This document shows positions 15,969 to 23,183 of a stretch of 45,019 nucleotides of DNA, one piece after another; within the stretch, counting starts at the first letter, position 1; each line of letters starts with the position of its first letter. Under the pieces are notes generated by a model. The model was not told where the DNA came from and ran no database searches. It worked only from the letters and a program-made list of their open reading frames with translations. The stretch comes from a virus: the IMG/VR virus record IMGVR_UViG_3300031999_001962, positions 1 to 45,019 of that record; one strand, 5' to 3'. The position numbers and the translations under genes are program-made.

Positions 15969-17200
15969 ACGTAATACTTATCGTCGCTGATTCTCTTCGC
16001 TCGGATACTGCATACAATAGTGATTGCATGCCGTTTCTTAACGATTTTATCGATAAAAAATGCACTAAATTTCTTAATTCTTACACAGCTGCTCCGTGGA
16101 CCTTGGCTTCAAATATGTCCTTGCTTTGGGGAATGTACCCAAGAACTCTTGGAGTTCAGGACTTGTCCCGCAATGAGATATTTTCAATAATGAAGAATCA
16201 TCCTGAGTTTTATTCTCCCAAGATTCACGAAGGACTTAGTCTGGCTTCTGCTCTGCACAGAAGGGGGTACAAGACGGTTGCCCGGACGGGTGGGGGGTTT
16301 CTGATTGATACCTTCAAACTTAATGACGGATTTGACTCTTTTAAGGCCAGAGACTGGATATATCTTGAGGAAAAAGAATTCATGGATACTGTTCAGTCAC
16401 TTAAAGAAGAGCCTCCTTTTTTCTTTTATTCTCAAGACTTTGACACGCATGAATCTTATGGCGCGTGGGAAAGGCGAAACAAGCATAAGGATTTGATTCC
16501 AAGACAGAAAGAAGGGTCTTTCAATTCATACAAGACATCTTCGTCTCCGGCTGCCGATGTCACTCTGCGAAGAGAAGCCATTCATTATTACGGAGAAGCT
16601 GCGTTTCAGTACGATATGAAGCTTGGGAAAATCTTCGTATTCCTTGAGGAGTACGGATATTTAGATGATACGATGGTCATATTTACATCTGACCACGGAG
16701 AGGAGCTGTGGGACAAGGGGTGGGGAGCGCATTCCTATAGCCTTTACGAGTCTGTCATAAGCGTTCCTCTTGCTGTCTACTATCCCGGACGGGTTGCTGC
16801 AACCAGTGAAAAATTAGTTTCTCTTATCGATATAGCTCCAACTATTCTTGACGTTGAGTCGTATGGAGATGGAATAAATCTGCTATCTGATAAATCACAT
16901 GACTTTATTGTCAGTGAGGTTTGGACAGATAAGATTTGGGAAAATCTTGAGCCTGCATCTTTCTTAGCATTATTTAACTTCACAAGAAAAAAAGCAATTT
17001 TGGCTGGAGAGTATAAGTATATTTTAACAAACGACGAAGCAGAAGAACTATACGACCTTGAAACGGACCCGCAAGAGGGAGGGGATATTAAGACATTTGG
17101 GTGCGTTAATTTGGAGTTGGAAAACTTTAGAAAATTGAATAAAGAGTTTGAGGAGACACATGAACGAAGAAGCAGGAAATGGCAGAAAATGGAGTCGTAG
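15965..17200 (+). CDS. sulfatase / phosphoglycerol-transferase-like alkaline-phosphatase-superfamily enzyme
   Basis: 411 residues. It has the superfamily layout: first metal site ILIVADSLRSD (D9), nucleophile region SYTAAPWTLASNMSLLWGMY (about 39-58), and the second metal site TSDHGEELWDKGWGAHSYS (D243, H244) followed by SVPLAVYYPG. The position of the formylglycine Cys/Ser of true sulfatases is not a C-x-P-x-R motif; T46 is the likely nucleophile, as in LtaS and EptA-type transferases. It may therefore move phosphoglycerol or phosphoethanolamine, or hydrolyse a phosphodiester, rather than sulfate. No signal peptide or membrane anchor is present, so it acts in the cytoplasm or on the virion. 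The context with TagD- and LicD-like genes favours phospho-alcohol chemistry. Confidence 0.75.
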   Translation: MNVILIVADSLRSDTAYNSDCMPFLNDFIDKKCTKFLNSYTAAPWTLASNMSLLWGMYPRTLGVQDLSRNEIFSIMKNHPEFYSPKIHEGLSLASALHRRGYKTVARTGGGFLIDTFKLNDGFDSFKARDWIYLEEKEFMDTVQSLKEEPPFFFYSQDFDTHESYGAWERRNKHKDLIPRQKEGSFNSYKTSSSPAADVTLRREAIHYYGEAAFQYDMKLGKIFVFLEEYGYLDDTMVIFTSDHGEELWDKGWGAHSYSLYESVISVPLAVYYPGRVAATSEKLVSLIDIAPTILDVESYGDGINLLSDKSHDFIVSEVWTDKIWENLEPASFLALFNFTRKKAILAGEYKYILTNDEAEELYDLETDPQEGGDIKTFGCVNLELENFRKLNKEFEETHERRSRKWQKMES

Positions 17201-17414
17201 AGTTCGGGTTGCTATTGGGTGGGCAGTTCTGAACTTTGGTTCTTTGTATCTTGTAAAAATAGCAAGTCTTGATATGCCTCTACTGACAAGTCTGGTAGAT
17301 AAATCAACTTGGATAGCTTGTATCTTAATTGCAGGTATTTCTGGAACTGACGCTATAAAGTTGAAATACACAGCAGCACAATCAGCTGATAGAACAAAGA
17401 AAAATTTGAAGTGA
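17160..17414 (+). CDS. small membrane protein
   Basis: 84 residues from ATG 17160 (AGGAG 4 bases upstream); an in-frame start at 17148 is less likely. Two hydrophobic segments are visible, VAIGWAVLNFGSLYLVKIA and STWIACILIAGISGTDAI, with charged ends. The start lies inside the end of the sulfatase-like gene. It may anchor a product of the island to the membrane or act as a small holin-like protein; no family was recognised. Confidence 0.55.
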   Translation: MNEEAGNGRKWSRRVRVAIGWAVLNFGSLYLVKIASLDMPLLTSLVDKSTWIACILIAGISGTDAIKLKYTAAQSADRTKKNLK

Positions 17415-17426
17415 AGGAGAATTCTA

Positions 17427-18512
17427 ATGTGGAAAGAATGGACATATAATTATCATAGTTTTAATAGTATGAGGATTCTTGCCGAAAAAGAACATGCTGA
17501 AAAAGTTCTTGTCTGGATGAGAGGAGATAGTAAAGAACTTCCTCCACCTCTTTCTGTTACAGTTGACCCAACAAACAACTGCAATGTCAACTGCATGTGG
17601 TGCAAGAATAGAGATTTTAGAAATAACTCTCCAACATCGATTCCTGACGGTATTTTCATTTCTCTTCCTAATAACCTCTCAGAGTGGGGGGTTAAAAATA
17701 TTACTCTTTCTGGAGGAGAACCTTTACTACATCCTAAAATACAAGAATTTTTAGCTGCGGCATATAAGAACGAACAGCATATAGGAGTAAAGACAAACGG
17801 AACTTCTCTTAACAATGAAAAGATACGAGAGCTATTATTACGAGCCTCTTGGGTTGGTGTTACCGTTGATGCCGCTACCGAAGCGACATATCAGAAAATT
17901 AAGAAAGCTCCGTTGGGGACGCTTGAAAAAGTTATAAATGGGATTCAATCTCTTGTTTCTGAAAGAGGAAAAGAAAAATCTCCGGTAATCACGATGAAGT
18001 TTATTATTCATCATTTAAACTATGCTGATATACGCTCCTTTTGCAGCATAGCAAAACGCATAGGTGTTGACGAGGTTCATATCAGACCTATGTGGCTTCC
18101 TCATTACAAGTATGGAGTCGGAGTTAGGAAAATATCTGAAATATACATTAAGGATGCTAGGCTTGAACTTGAATCTCCTGACTTTCATATCTACGGGATT
18201 GTTCAGAAAGTTGGAAGAGATTGGGATAAGATTGTCAGATTTGAGAGGTGTTCAGTACTACCATTGACGGGTGTATTTGCGGCAAATAAGGTATTTTACC
18301 TGTGTCCTGACCGCAGAGGAGATAATACTTTAAATCTTGGAAAGTACGATAATTTTTCGGAGCTAATAAAGTTGTGGGGAAGCCAAGAGCATCTTGAGAA
18401 AATTATATCTATAAACCCAAAAGATTGTCCAAAATGTGGTCTGACCCTTACCAATGAGGTAATTGAGTCCTGTTTATCTGGCAGAGACAGGCTTCTTTCG
18501 GAGTTTATTTAG
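17427..18512 (+). CDS. radical SAM enzyme with SPASM-like C-terminal Cys cluster
   Basis: 361 residues. The radical SAM cluster motif is C52-x3-C56-x2-C59 in NCNVNCMWC, followed by the SAM-binding ITLSGGEPLLHP. C-terminal cysteines (FERC, FYLCPD, DCPKCGL, IESC) fit a SPASM-type auxiliary cluster. Such enzymes modify peptides, sugars or cofactors by radical chemistry; the substrate is unknown. It closes the island, behind AAGGAG, and lies just before the small protein 18562-18831 with the shared EIFYN module. Dependence on reduced iron-sulfur clusters hints at a host able to support anaerobic-type chemistry, but this is weak evidence. A near-match of the TAGGAAAATC repeat is at 18123. Confidence 0.85.
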   Translation: MWKEWTYNYHSFNSMRILAEKEHAEKVLVWMRGDSKELPPPLSVTVDPTNNCNVNCMWCKNRDFRNNSPTSIPDGIFISLPNNLSEWGVKNITLSGGEPLLHPKIQEFLAAAYKNEQHIGVKTNGTSLNNEKIRELLLRASWVGVTVDAATEATYQKIKKAPLGTLEKVINGIQSLVSERGKEKSPVITMKFIIHHLNYADIRSFCSIAKRIGVDEVHIRPMWLPHYKYGVGVRKISEIYIKDARLELESPDFHIYGIVQKVGRDWDKIVRFERCSVLPLTGVFAANKVFYLCPDRRGDNTLNLGKYDNFSELIKLWGSQEHLEKIISINPKDCPKCGLTLTNEVIESCLSGRDRLLSEFI

Positions 18513-18561
18513 GACTGGAAATGTTTAGAAATTTGTGGTCATCTTATAAGAAGGAGTAATC

Positions 18562-18831
18562 ATGACAGAAAAAAATGGTGTTGTTCTTACAGACAGGATT
18601 CAGTACTACAAGGAGATAGTGACAAACAAGGGGAAGAATCCTGAGATTTTTTACAATGCTTTGGGAGACGCAGTTGAAGTCAAACCGGGAAAGAGTGAAA
18701 ATATACTTAGGGCAAAACTTGCTCGGGAGAAGGTCTTGGTAATTAACGCAGAGGACATTGTTCCTGACGAAGACGAGGAGGAATCAAATGCCAGTGAGGG
18801 AAGCGGTAGTCCTGAGCCGGACAAGGGCTGA
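18562..18831 (+). CDS. small head-neck region protein with EIFYN module
   Basis: 89 residues, AAGGAG upstream. The centre has KNPEIFYNALGDAVEVKPG, matching the N-terminal modules of the two glycosyltransferase genes at 10449 and 11405. The C-terminal 25 residues are acidic and Gly/Ser-rich (DEDEEESNASEG), like a disordered tail. It overlaps the next gene by 44 bases. Position after the capsid block and before the neck genes suggests a small virion protein, perhaps a decoration or connector protein. The shared module is the main clue; its function is unknown. Confidence 0.6.
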   Translation: MTEKNGVVLTDRIQYYKEIVTNKGKNPEIFYNALGDAVEVKPGKSENILRAKLAREKVLVINAEDIVPDEDEEESNASEGSGSPEPDKG

Positions 18832-19483
18832 GTCAGGTAATCCTAAAGAAGACGAAATAGCTGATAATGATATTACCCAGATGGTGCAGGACTGTCTGGA
18901 TAAAATCAGCGAATCTGTATCTAACTGGAATATATATTCCATCACGACTGTCAAAAACCAGCCAGATTATTCTTTAGCTTCTGGAATTAAAGATGTCTTG
19001 TTTTGTGACTGGAGTGGTGGGTCAACTCTTGGGGATTTGTTCGATACGGATTTTGACGTTTTCATTCCGGGCGTTACTCCCGGACCTTACGATGTAGAGA
19101 CCGGAATTTATAAGGAATTTGTCGATGCGTTGGCAAAGAAAAAGGTTCGGGATACGCATGACTGGATGTTCAGAATTCAGGATAACAAGTTGTTCTTGAT
19201 TCCTCCTCCAACGACTGCAGGAGACAAAGTCTGGTACATAGGTGTTTCTCGCTGGACTCTTGACTCCCTTCCAGACCGCTTTGAAAAACTAATGGTCTGG
19301 TACTGTACGGCAGAAGCTCTTGAGTTCGTAGCTAGAAAAAGACGGAGACTTACGGCTGTCTCGCACACGGGCGGTATGCTTCCGTGGTCTCAGGCGGACC
19401 CAACTCTTCAGGACGCTCAGAAATTACGTCAAAGATTCAATGAGTATCTTAGCGTTGAATCAAGGAAGAATATGTTCCCATGA
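18788..19483 (+). CDS. putative head-tail connector (adaptor) protein
   Basis: 231 residues from ATG 18788, chosen because GAGGAGG stands at 18775-18781; an in-frame ATG at 18758 is within the previous gene. It has a helical N-terminal part and a mixed C-terminal part (for example FEKLMVWYCTAEALEFVARK). No family motif was recognised with confidence. The order capsid - this protein - HK97 gp10-like - two tail-terminator-like proteins - tube is the usual siphophage neck order, so adaptor is the best guess. Confidence 0.5.
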   Translation: MPVREAVVLSRTRAESGNPKEDEIADNDITQMVQDCLDKISESVSNWNIYSITTVKNQPDYSLASGIKDVLFCDWSGGSTLGDLFDTDFDVFIPGVTPGPYDVETGIYKEFVDALAKKKVRDTHDWMFRIQDNKLFLIPPPTTAGDKVWYIGVSRWTLDSLPDRFEKLMVWYCTAEALEFVARKRRRLTAVSHTGGMLPWSQADPTLQDAQKLRQRFNEYLSVESRKNMFP

Positions 19484-20049
19484 AATTCAAGTTACAGACT
19501 CCAGATGCCGTCTTCGCCGCCGCTATAGGGGAGATGAAAAACTTTAAGAAGTATGCCGGAGATGTTGTTTGGAGCCTTACCGCAGACGAGGTTACTACCA
19601 TAGATGGGCAAGAGGGGACTTTGGCTATGCTGAAACGTCTTACCCCACAGATGCATAACGCCCCCGACCACGTTGGTAATTATTGGACGAGAGATGCTGA
19701 GTTAGATAACGAAGGGTTTATTGATAAAATAATCATCCATAATACGAGTCCGAATGCGTATCCTCTTTTGCGATTCCTTGAATACGGAACGAGGCCGCAT
19801 TTTATCCGTGGTGGAACTACCCCGGTTGTCGTACCCGGAAAACCACTTCACTTTACTATTTCTGATGGAACTGAGATTTTTGCCTCTTTAGTTTGGCATC
19901 CCGGAACAACTCCTTATGGCATGGTCCGGCAAACAAAAAGAGCTTTGTTCAATCAACTTACCGAAGTCAATAAAGCAATTTCGGATATTGTACAGTACAG
20001 TATAAGAGTAAAAATGCAAGAAGCAAGTAAAGAAGCGGAGCCGCAATAA
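19480..20049 (+). CDS. HK97 gp10-like neck / tail completion protein
   Basis: 189 residues, ATGA overlap with the previous gene. The block PLLRFLEYGTRPHFIRGG, then LHFTISDG and HPGTTPYGM, is the typical core of HK97-gp10-like proteins (Y-G-T-x-P-H followed by H-P-G-T). These proteins sit in the neck and help join head and tail. The length is a little above the usual 110-150 because of an N-terminal addition. The call is by motif pattern and position. Confidence 0.72.
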   Translation: MKFKLQTPDAVFAAAIGEMKNFKKYAGDVVWSLTADEVTTIDGQEGTLAMLKRLTPQMHNAPDHVGNYWTRDAELDNEGFIDKIIIHNTSPNAYPLLRFLEYGTRPHFIRGGTTPVVVPGKPLHFTISDGTEIFASLVWHPGTTPYGMVRQTKRALFNQLTEVNKAISDIVQYSIRVKMQEASKEAEPQ

Positions 20050-20465
20050 TGGGAATTTATTTTGGAACAAGGGAAGCAATAGCTGCATGGCTTGAGTCTG
20101 CCCTGCTGGGAATCTCTGGAATGAAGCGGGTAGACAGACAGCACATGGAGAATTTTGAGAACTATGAATACCCGTCCGCCTTTTTGAACGAACTTCGGGA
20201 GAGTAGAAAATATGTTTGCTCGGATGTCCTTTTAATAACTGCATCTTACACGGTTGTAATTTTTAGTAAAAGCGAAGATGGTAATATGTCCACTCTTTTG
20301 AACACTCTTATTACGCAGGGTCTTACTGCGCTTACTTCCGATGGTTCTGCGGGTGGCGTGGCCTATGGGGTAGAAGTAGCCTCAATTAGTACGGACCAAG
20401 GGTTTATGGAGCCACACTGTGCGGCTATCTTTATGGTCAACGTCTCATATCTAGGGCAGGTTTAG
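20049..20465 (+). CDS. neck or tail terminator-like protein
   Basis: 138 residues, TAATG overlap with the previous gene. It begins with a helix (TREAIAAWLESALLG) followed by alternating strands, as in tail terminator proteins, but no diagnostic motif was recognised. Its stop codon TAG (20463-20465) is the first three bases of a TAGGAAAATC repeat, the only copy lying mainly between genes. Either this or the next gene could be the terminator (lambda gpU-like). Confidence 0.5.
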   Translation: MGIYFGTREAIAAWLESALLGISGMKRVDRQHMENFENYEYPSAFLNELRESRKYVCSDVLLITASYTVVIFSKSEDGNMSTLLNTLITQGLTALTSDGSAGGVAYGVEVASISTDQGFMEPHCAAIFMVNVSYLGQV

Positions 20466-20475
20466 GAAAATCATC

Positions 20476-20898
20476 ATGGCAGACTCTACTCGTCACTTGC
20501 AACTGGACAGATTGGCTACAATACTTATGACTACAAGTATGAAAACAGTAGTTGTTTCATCTGGACCAATAGACACTGATGAGTATTCCGCCGCAGAATA
20601 CCCTTTGATAGAAATAGTACCGAGTTCTGAGATTCCTATGCCGTATTTAACAGGCAGGCATGCCTTGTGGAGAAACCGGGTTGTGTTGACTTGTTACTAT
20701 TTGGGTGTTAATACAGACTGGGAGCAGGGTGAAGCCCTGTTCAAGGAGGTAAAAGATGCACTTGGAGGAGACCCTACATTGAACGAGACCTGCGCTTCTG
20801 TATCGGTTTCGGATATTAGAAATTCAGGGGAATTCCCCATGTGGAAGGTTATTGCCACGATAGAAATGAAGTATGAAAAGAGGATATCAGATGCCTAA
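20476..20898 (+). CDS. tail terminator-like protein
   Basis: 140 residues. Features resembling tail terminators: a start helix HLQLDRLATILMTTS, then YPLIEIVPSSE, a strand RVVLTCYYLGV, then a helix EGEALFKEVKDAL-like segment (seen as QGEALFKEVKDAL) and a final strand KVIATIEMKYE. The pattern fits a lambda gpU / minor-tail-like fold. The TAGGAAAATC repeat overlaps the place where the ribosome-binding site would be; its AGGA part stands 8 bases before the ATG and may serve as that site. Confidence 0.55.
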   Translation: MADSTRHLQLDRLATILMTTSMKTVVVSSGPIDTDEYSAAEYPLIEIVPSSEIPMPYLTGRHALWRNRVVLTCYYLGVNTDWEQGEALFKEVKDALGGDPTLNETCASVSVSDIRNSGEFPMWKVIATIEMKYEKRISDA

Positions 20899-21154
20899 TT
20901 ACTATCAACCAAAGAAACAAAAACAAGTGGAACCGCCCATACAAAAACCGAAGACATTCACAATTTCTAAATACTATGTTAAGTCTAGCAATGCCAATAG
21001 GAAAATCTCTGGGTTCGGAGAAGCACCTATGGGGGTTTGGGTAGAAGTCCCTGAACGAGTCTTTAACAGCATTAAGACTTCTGTTTTGATGTATGGAAAA
21101 GCCGTGGGATGGGAGGTAAAGACGGAACTTATCAAATTGGAGGATAACAAATGA
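20891..21154 (+). CDS. hypothetical tail-region protein
   Basis: 87 residues from ATG 20891 (AGAGGA upstream), overlapping the previous stop; an in-frame ATG at 20873 is less likely. It starts with a Lys/Gln/Pro-rich segment (YQPKKQKQVEPPIQKPK) followed by a small beta-rich part. ATGA coupling to the tube gene suggests a structural or assembly role. It carries a TAGGAAAATC repeat at 20998-21007, coding NRKIS. Confidence 0.55.
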   Translation: MPNYYQPKKQKQVEPPIQKPKTFTISKYYVKSSNANRKISGFGEAPMGVWVEVPERVFNSIKTSVLMYGKAVGWEVKTELIKLEDNK

Positions 21155-22305
21155 AGAAATTTTCTCTTGCAAACGAAGAGCAACTGTTTGTCAAGAAGGA
21201 GCAAGTCGAAGGTACTCTGGTTTACCCGACTGCAACGGATATGGTCCTTGCGGTTGGTGCGGCTACTACGAATCAGGAAATCGAATTTCTTGATGACGCT
21301 CAGGTCAGGGCGCGGCGCAGTCGTTCTACCCCTATCAAGGCCCGGACGAATCCCGGTTCTTGGAGCTTCAATACCTATGTGAAGCCCTCCGGTGTTGCCG
21401 GGACCAAGCCTGAGACGGACGTTCTTTGGGAATGTCTTATGGGCGATAACACGCCTACTCCAAATGTCAAAATTGACTACACGCTTGACAGCACTACGAA
21501 CCTGCCGTCTTTTTCTCTTCTTAGAAAGGTCGGTCATACGGTCTTTTACATGGCAGGATGCACGGTCAATCAGGGAGAAGTCAACGTCTCGGGAGCCGAC
21601 ATAGCTTCTGTTGCGTGGAGCGGGCAGTTCATGAAGTGGTATCGGGCGGGTCATTCTATTTTGGCTACGACTACAGCTGCCCCCGATGACCATATTCATG
21701 TTGATGATGCCACTCGTTACACAGAACTTTCTAGGGTTACGATTGGGTCTGCTACTAATACCGGATTGGGGTTTCTTGTCACTGGCGTAAACTACACTAC
21801 AAATACTTTGGCTATTAGTCCGGCTGTTGGAGCAGTTGTTAATTCCGGGTCCGCTGTTGAGGCGTGGTTCCCTGCCAATGGAGTTGAAGTGGGTGCGCCC
21901 GTACACGGAAAGCTCGGCTATCTGACCATTGATACGAATACGGCTATTGTTCTGTCGGCTACGATTACGATTAACAACAACATCAAGTACTATACAGACC
22001 TGAAGAACGGGCTTGTTGTCCCCACGATTTACGGCGCACCGGGATTCCGGGATGTGTCGGGGACACTGAGACTTTACTTCTACAAGAACATGCCGACTTA
22101 TTTCTATCGTTCCGACTACCAGATTCAGGACGCGCTTATCGTTCCTGCTGGCAGCGTTGCGGGAAAAATCATGGAGATTTCCTGCCCGAAGATTGAGTAC
22201 AAGACTCCGGTCATTTCTGGGGACGAGGAAATCATGATTGAACTTCCGTTCACAGCCGTTGGTGGGGCAGCCGGAGACGATGAAATAAAAGTGACGTTTA
22301 AGTAA
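21151..22305 (+). CDS. major tail tube protein
   Basis: 384 residues, ATGA-coupled. The first half resembles siphophage tube proteins: a start motif LFVKKEQVEGTL, paired strands around WSFNTYVKPSG, and SVAWSGQFMKWY. The segment from about 165 to 270 (HIHVDDATRYTELSRVTI onward) looks like an inserted beta domain that could be exposed on the tube surface. Position between terminator-like and chaperone genes is the normal place for the tube gene. Codon use is GC-richer than in the sugar island, as expected for a highly expressed structural gene. No sheath gene precedes it. Confidence 0.75.
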   Translation: MKKFSLANEEQLFVKKEQVEGTLVYPTATDMVLAVGAATTNQEIEFLDDAQVRARRSRSTPIKARTNPGSWSFNTYVKPSGVAGTKPETDVLWECLMGDNTPTPNVKIDYTLDSTTNLPSFSLLRKVGHTVFYMAGCTVNQGEVNVSGADIASVAWSGQFMKWYRAGHSILATTTAAPDDHIHVDDATRYTELSRVTIGSATNTGLGFLVTGVNYTTNTLAISPAVGAVVNSGSAVEAWFPANGVEVGAPVHGKLGYLTIDTNTAIVLSATITINNNIKYYTDLKNGLVVPTIYGAPGFRDVSGTLRLYFYKNMPTYFYRSDYQIQDALIVPAGSVAGKIMEISCPKIEYKTPVISGDEEIMIELPFTAVGGAAGDDEIKVTFK

Positions 22306-22329
22306 ATTTACTTATAGGAGGTAGGATTA

Positions 22330-22791
22330 ATGGTAGACCTTCAACGGTTAATTGACAGTACGCAGATGAAAGGCGTTACTGTCTGGATGGAGTATCCCAG
22401 TATTTCTGGGTTTCAGGTTGAAATAGCATTTGTCGGGAAGCAGGAGATGCTTCGGATTTATGACGAATCCACTATTAGAAAGTGGAATGCTGAAACCCGG
22501 AAGCAGGAGCAGGAAGTGGACCGCAGGCGTGTTGCCAAGGTCTGGGCCGAAAGCGTGGTCAAGGGATGGAAGGGATTGACGGTAGCCAAGTTCAAGAGGC
22601 TCTGGCCCGTCAAACTTGACTCCGGCGTTAGCGATGATATGGAAATCGAGTCCAATTTGGAAAATCGCATTTCCCTGCTCTGGAACAGTTCGGACTTTGA
22701 GAACTGGGTACTTTCCATTGCCACGACTCCGGAACAGTTTGAAGAAGACAAAAAGAAGGCCGAGAAGGAGATGACGAATCTGGAAAAATAG
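22330..22791 (+). CDS. tail assembly chaperone (lambda gpG-like)
   Basis: 153 residues behind AGGAGGTAGG. It is a charged, mostly helical protein placed between the tube and tape-measure genes, the position of gpG. The end of the gene reads GGAAAAA directly before TAG (22789-22791), with a second A-rich site CAAAAAG at 22749-22755. The -1 frame is open from 22743 and continues into 22743-23183, so a programmed -1 shift would give a G-GT fusion. Family by position and frameshift layout; sequence similarity to gpG was not assessed. Confidence 0.68.
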   Translation: MVDLQRLIDSTQMKGVTVWMEYPSISGFQVEIAFVGKQEMLRIYDESTIRKWNAETRKQEQEVDRRRVAKVWAESVVKGWKGLTVAKFKRLWPVKLDSGVSDDMEIESNLENRISLLWNSSDFENWVLSIATTPEQFEEDKKKAEKEMTNLEK

Positions 22792-23183
22792 TTGCGTGGG
22801 TAGAAACTCCAAATGCCAAGAACTGCAAGGATTGTAAAAGGGTATTTGACCAGCTTCCGAAGAATCTTAGACCGAATTGCGAGAAGCTGGACGAAGATGG
22901 CCTGTGTCCCAAAGGCGTTCCTTCGCTCTTGCAGGCGAATTCGGACGCATGGTTCATCTTCGGGATTCTACTCACGCAATCTGTCGATACCAATGTCGGT
23001 ATCTTAAAATTTGACCCTCAGTTGGTCAGGTCATTATGCGACTTGTTAGAAGTCGGTGAGTCAGCGGCTATCAGGCTGTCCGGTAAGCTTCTGTACATGA
23101 TTGATGTTGCCAATGAGAAGCGGTTGGCAAAGAAGGAAAATCGTCCTTCTGACGATATGAAAGGCCGAGCCGATGGCGAATGA
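22743..23183 (+). CDS. -1 frameshift extension of tail chaperone (gpT-like)
   Basis: An open frame, -1 relative to 22330-22791, from 22743 to TGA 23181-23183. It would be translated by slippage at GGAAAAA (22782-22788) or CAAAAAG (22749-22755). Past the stop it continues KIVAWVETPNAKNCKDC and has four cysteines (NCKDC, PNCEK, GLCPKG), possibly zinc-binding, then a helical region. There is no good independent start with a ribosome-binding site before 22929, which supports the fusion model. It overlaps the tape-measure start by 11 bases. In lambda the T part binds tail tube subunits. Confidence 0.6.
   Translation, partial: RRQKEGREGDDESGKIVAWVETPNAKNCKDCKRVFDQLPKNLRPNCEKLDEDGLCPKGVPSLLQANSDAWFIFGILLTQSVDTNVGILKFDPQLVRSLCDLLEVGESAAIRLSGKLLYMIDVANEKRLAKKENRPSDDMKGRADGE

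Noticed and set aside
20974-21906. Long antisense frame (310 codons) under the tail tube gene
   Set aside because: The basic, low-order sequence is what the complement of a GC-richer coding region gives; the tube gene on + explains the region.
22789-22791. Stop-codon reassignment (TAG read-through)
   Set aside because: TAG, TAA and TGA all end other genes cleanly, and the continuing frame is -1, not the same frame, so frameshifting is the better explanation.
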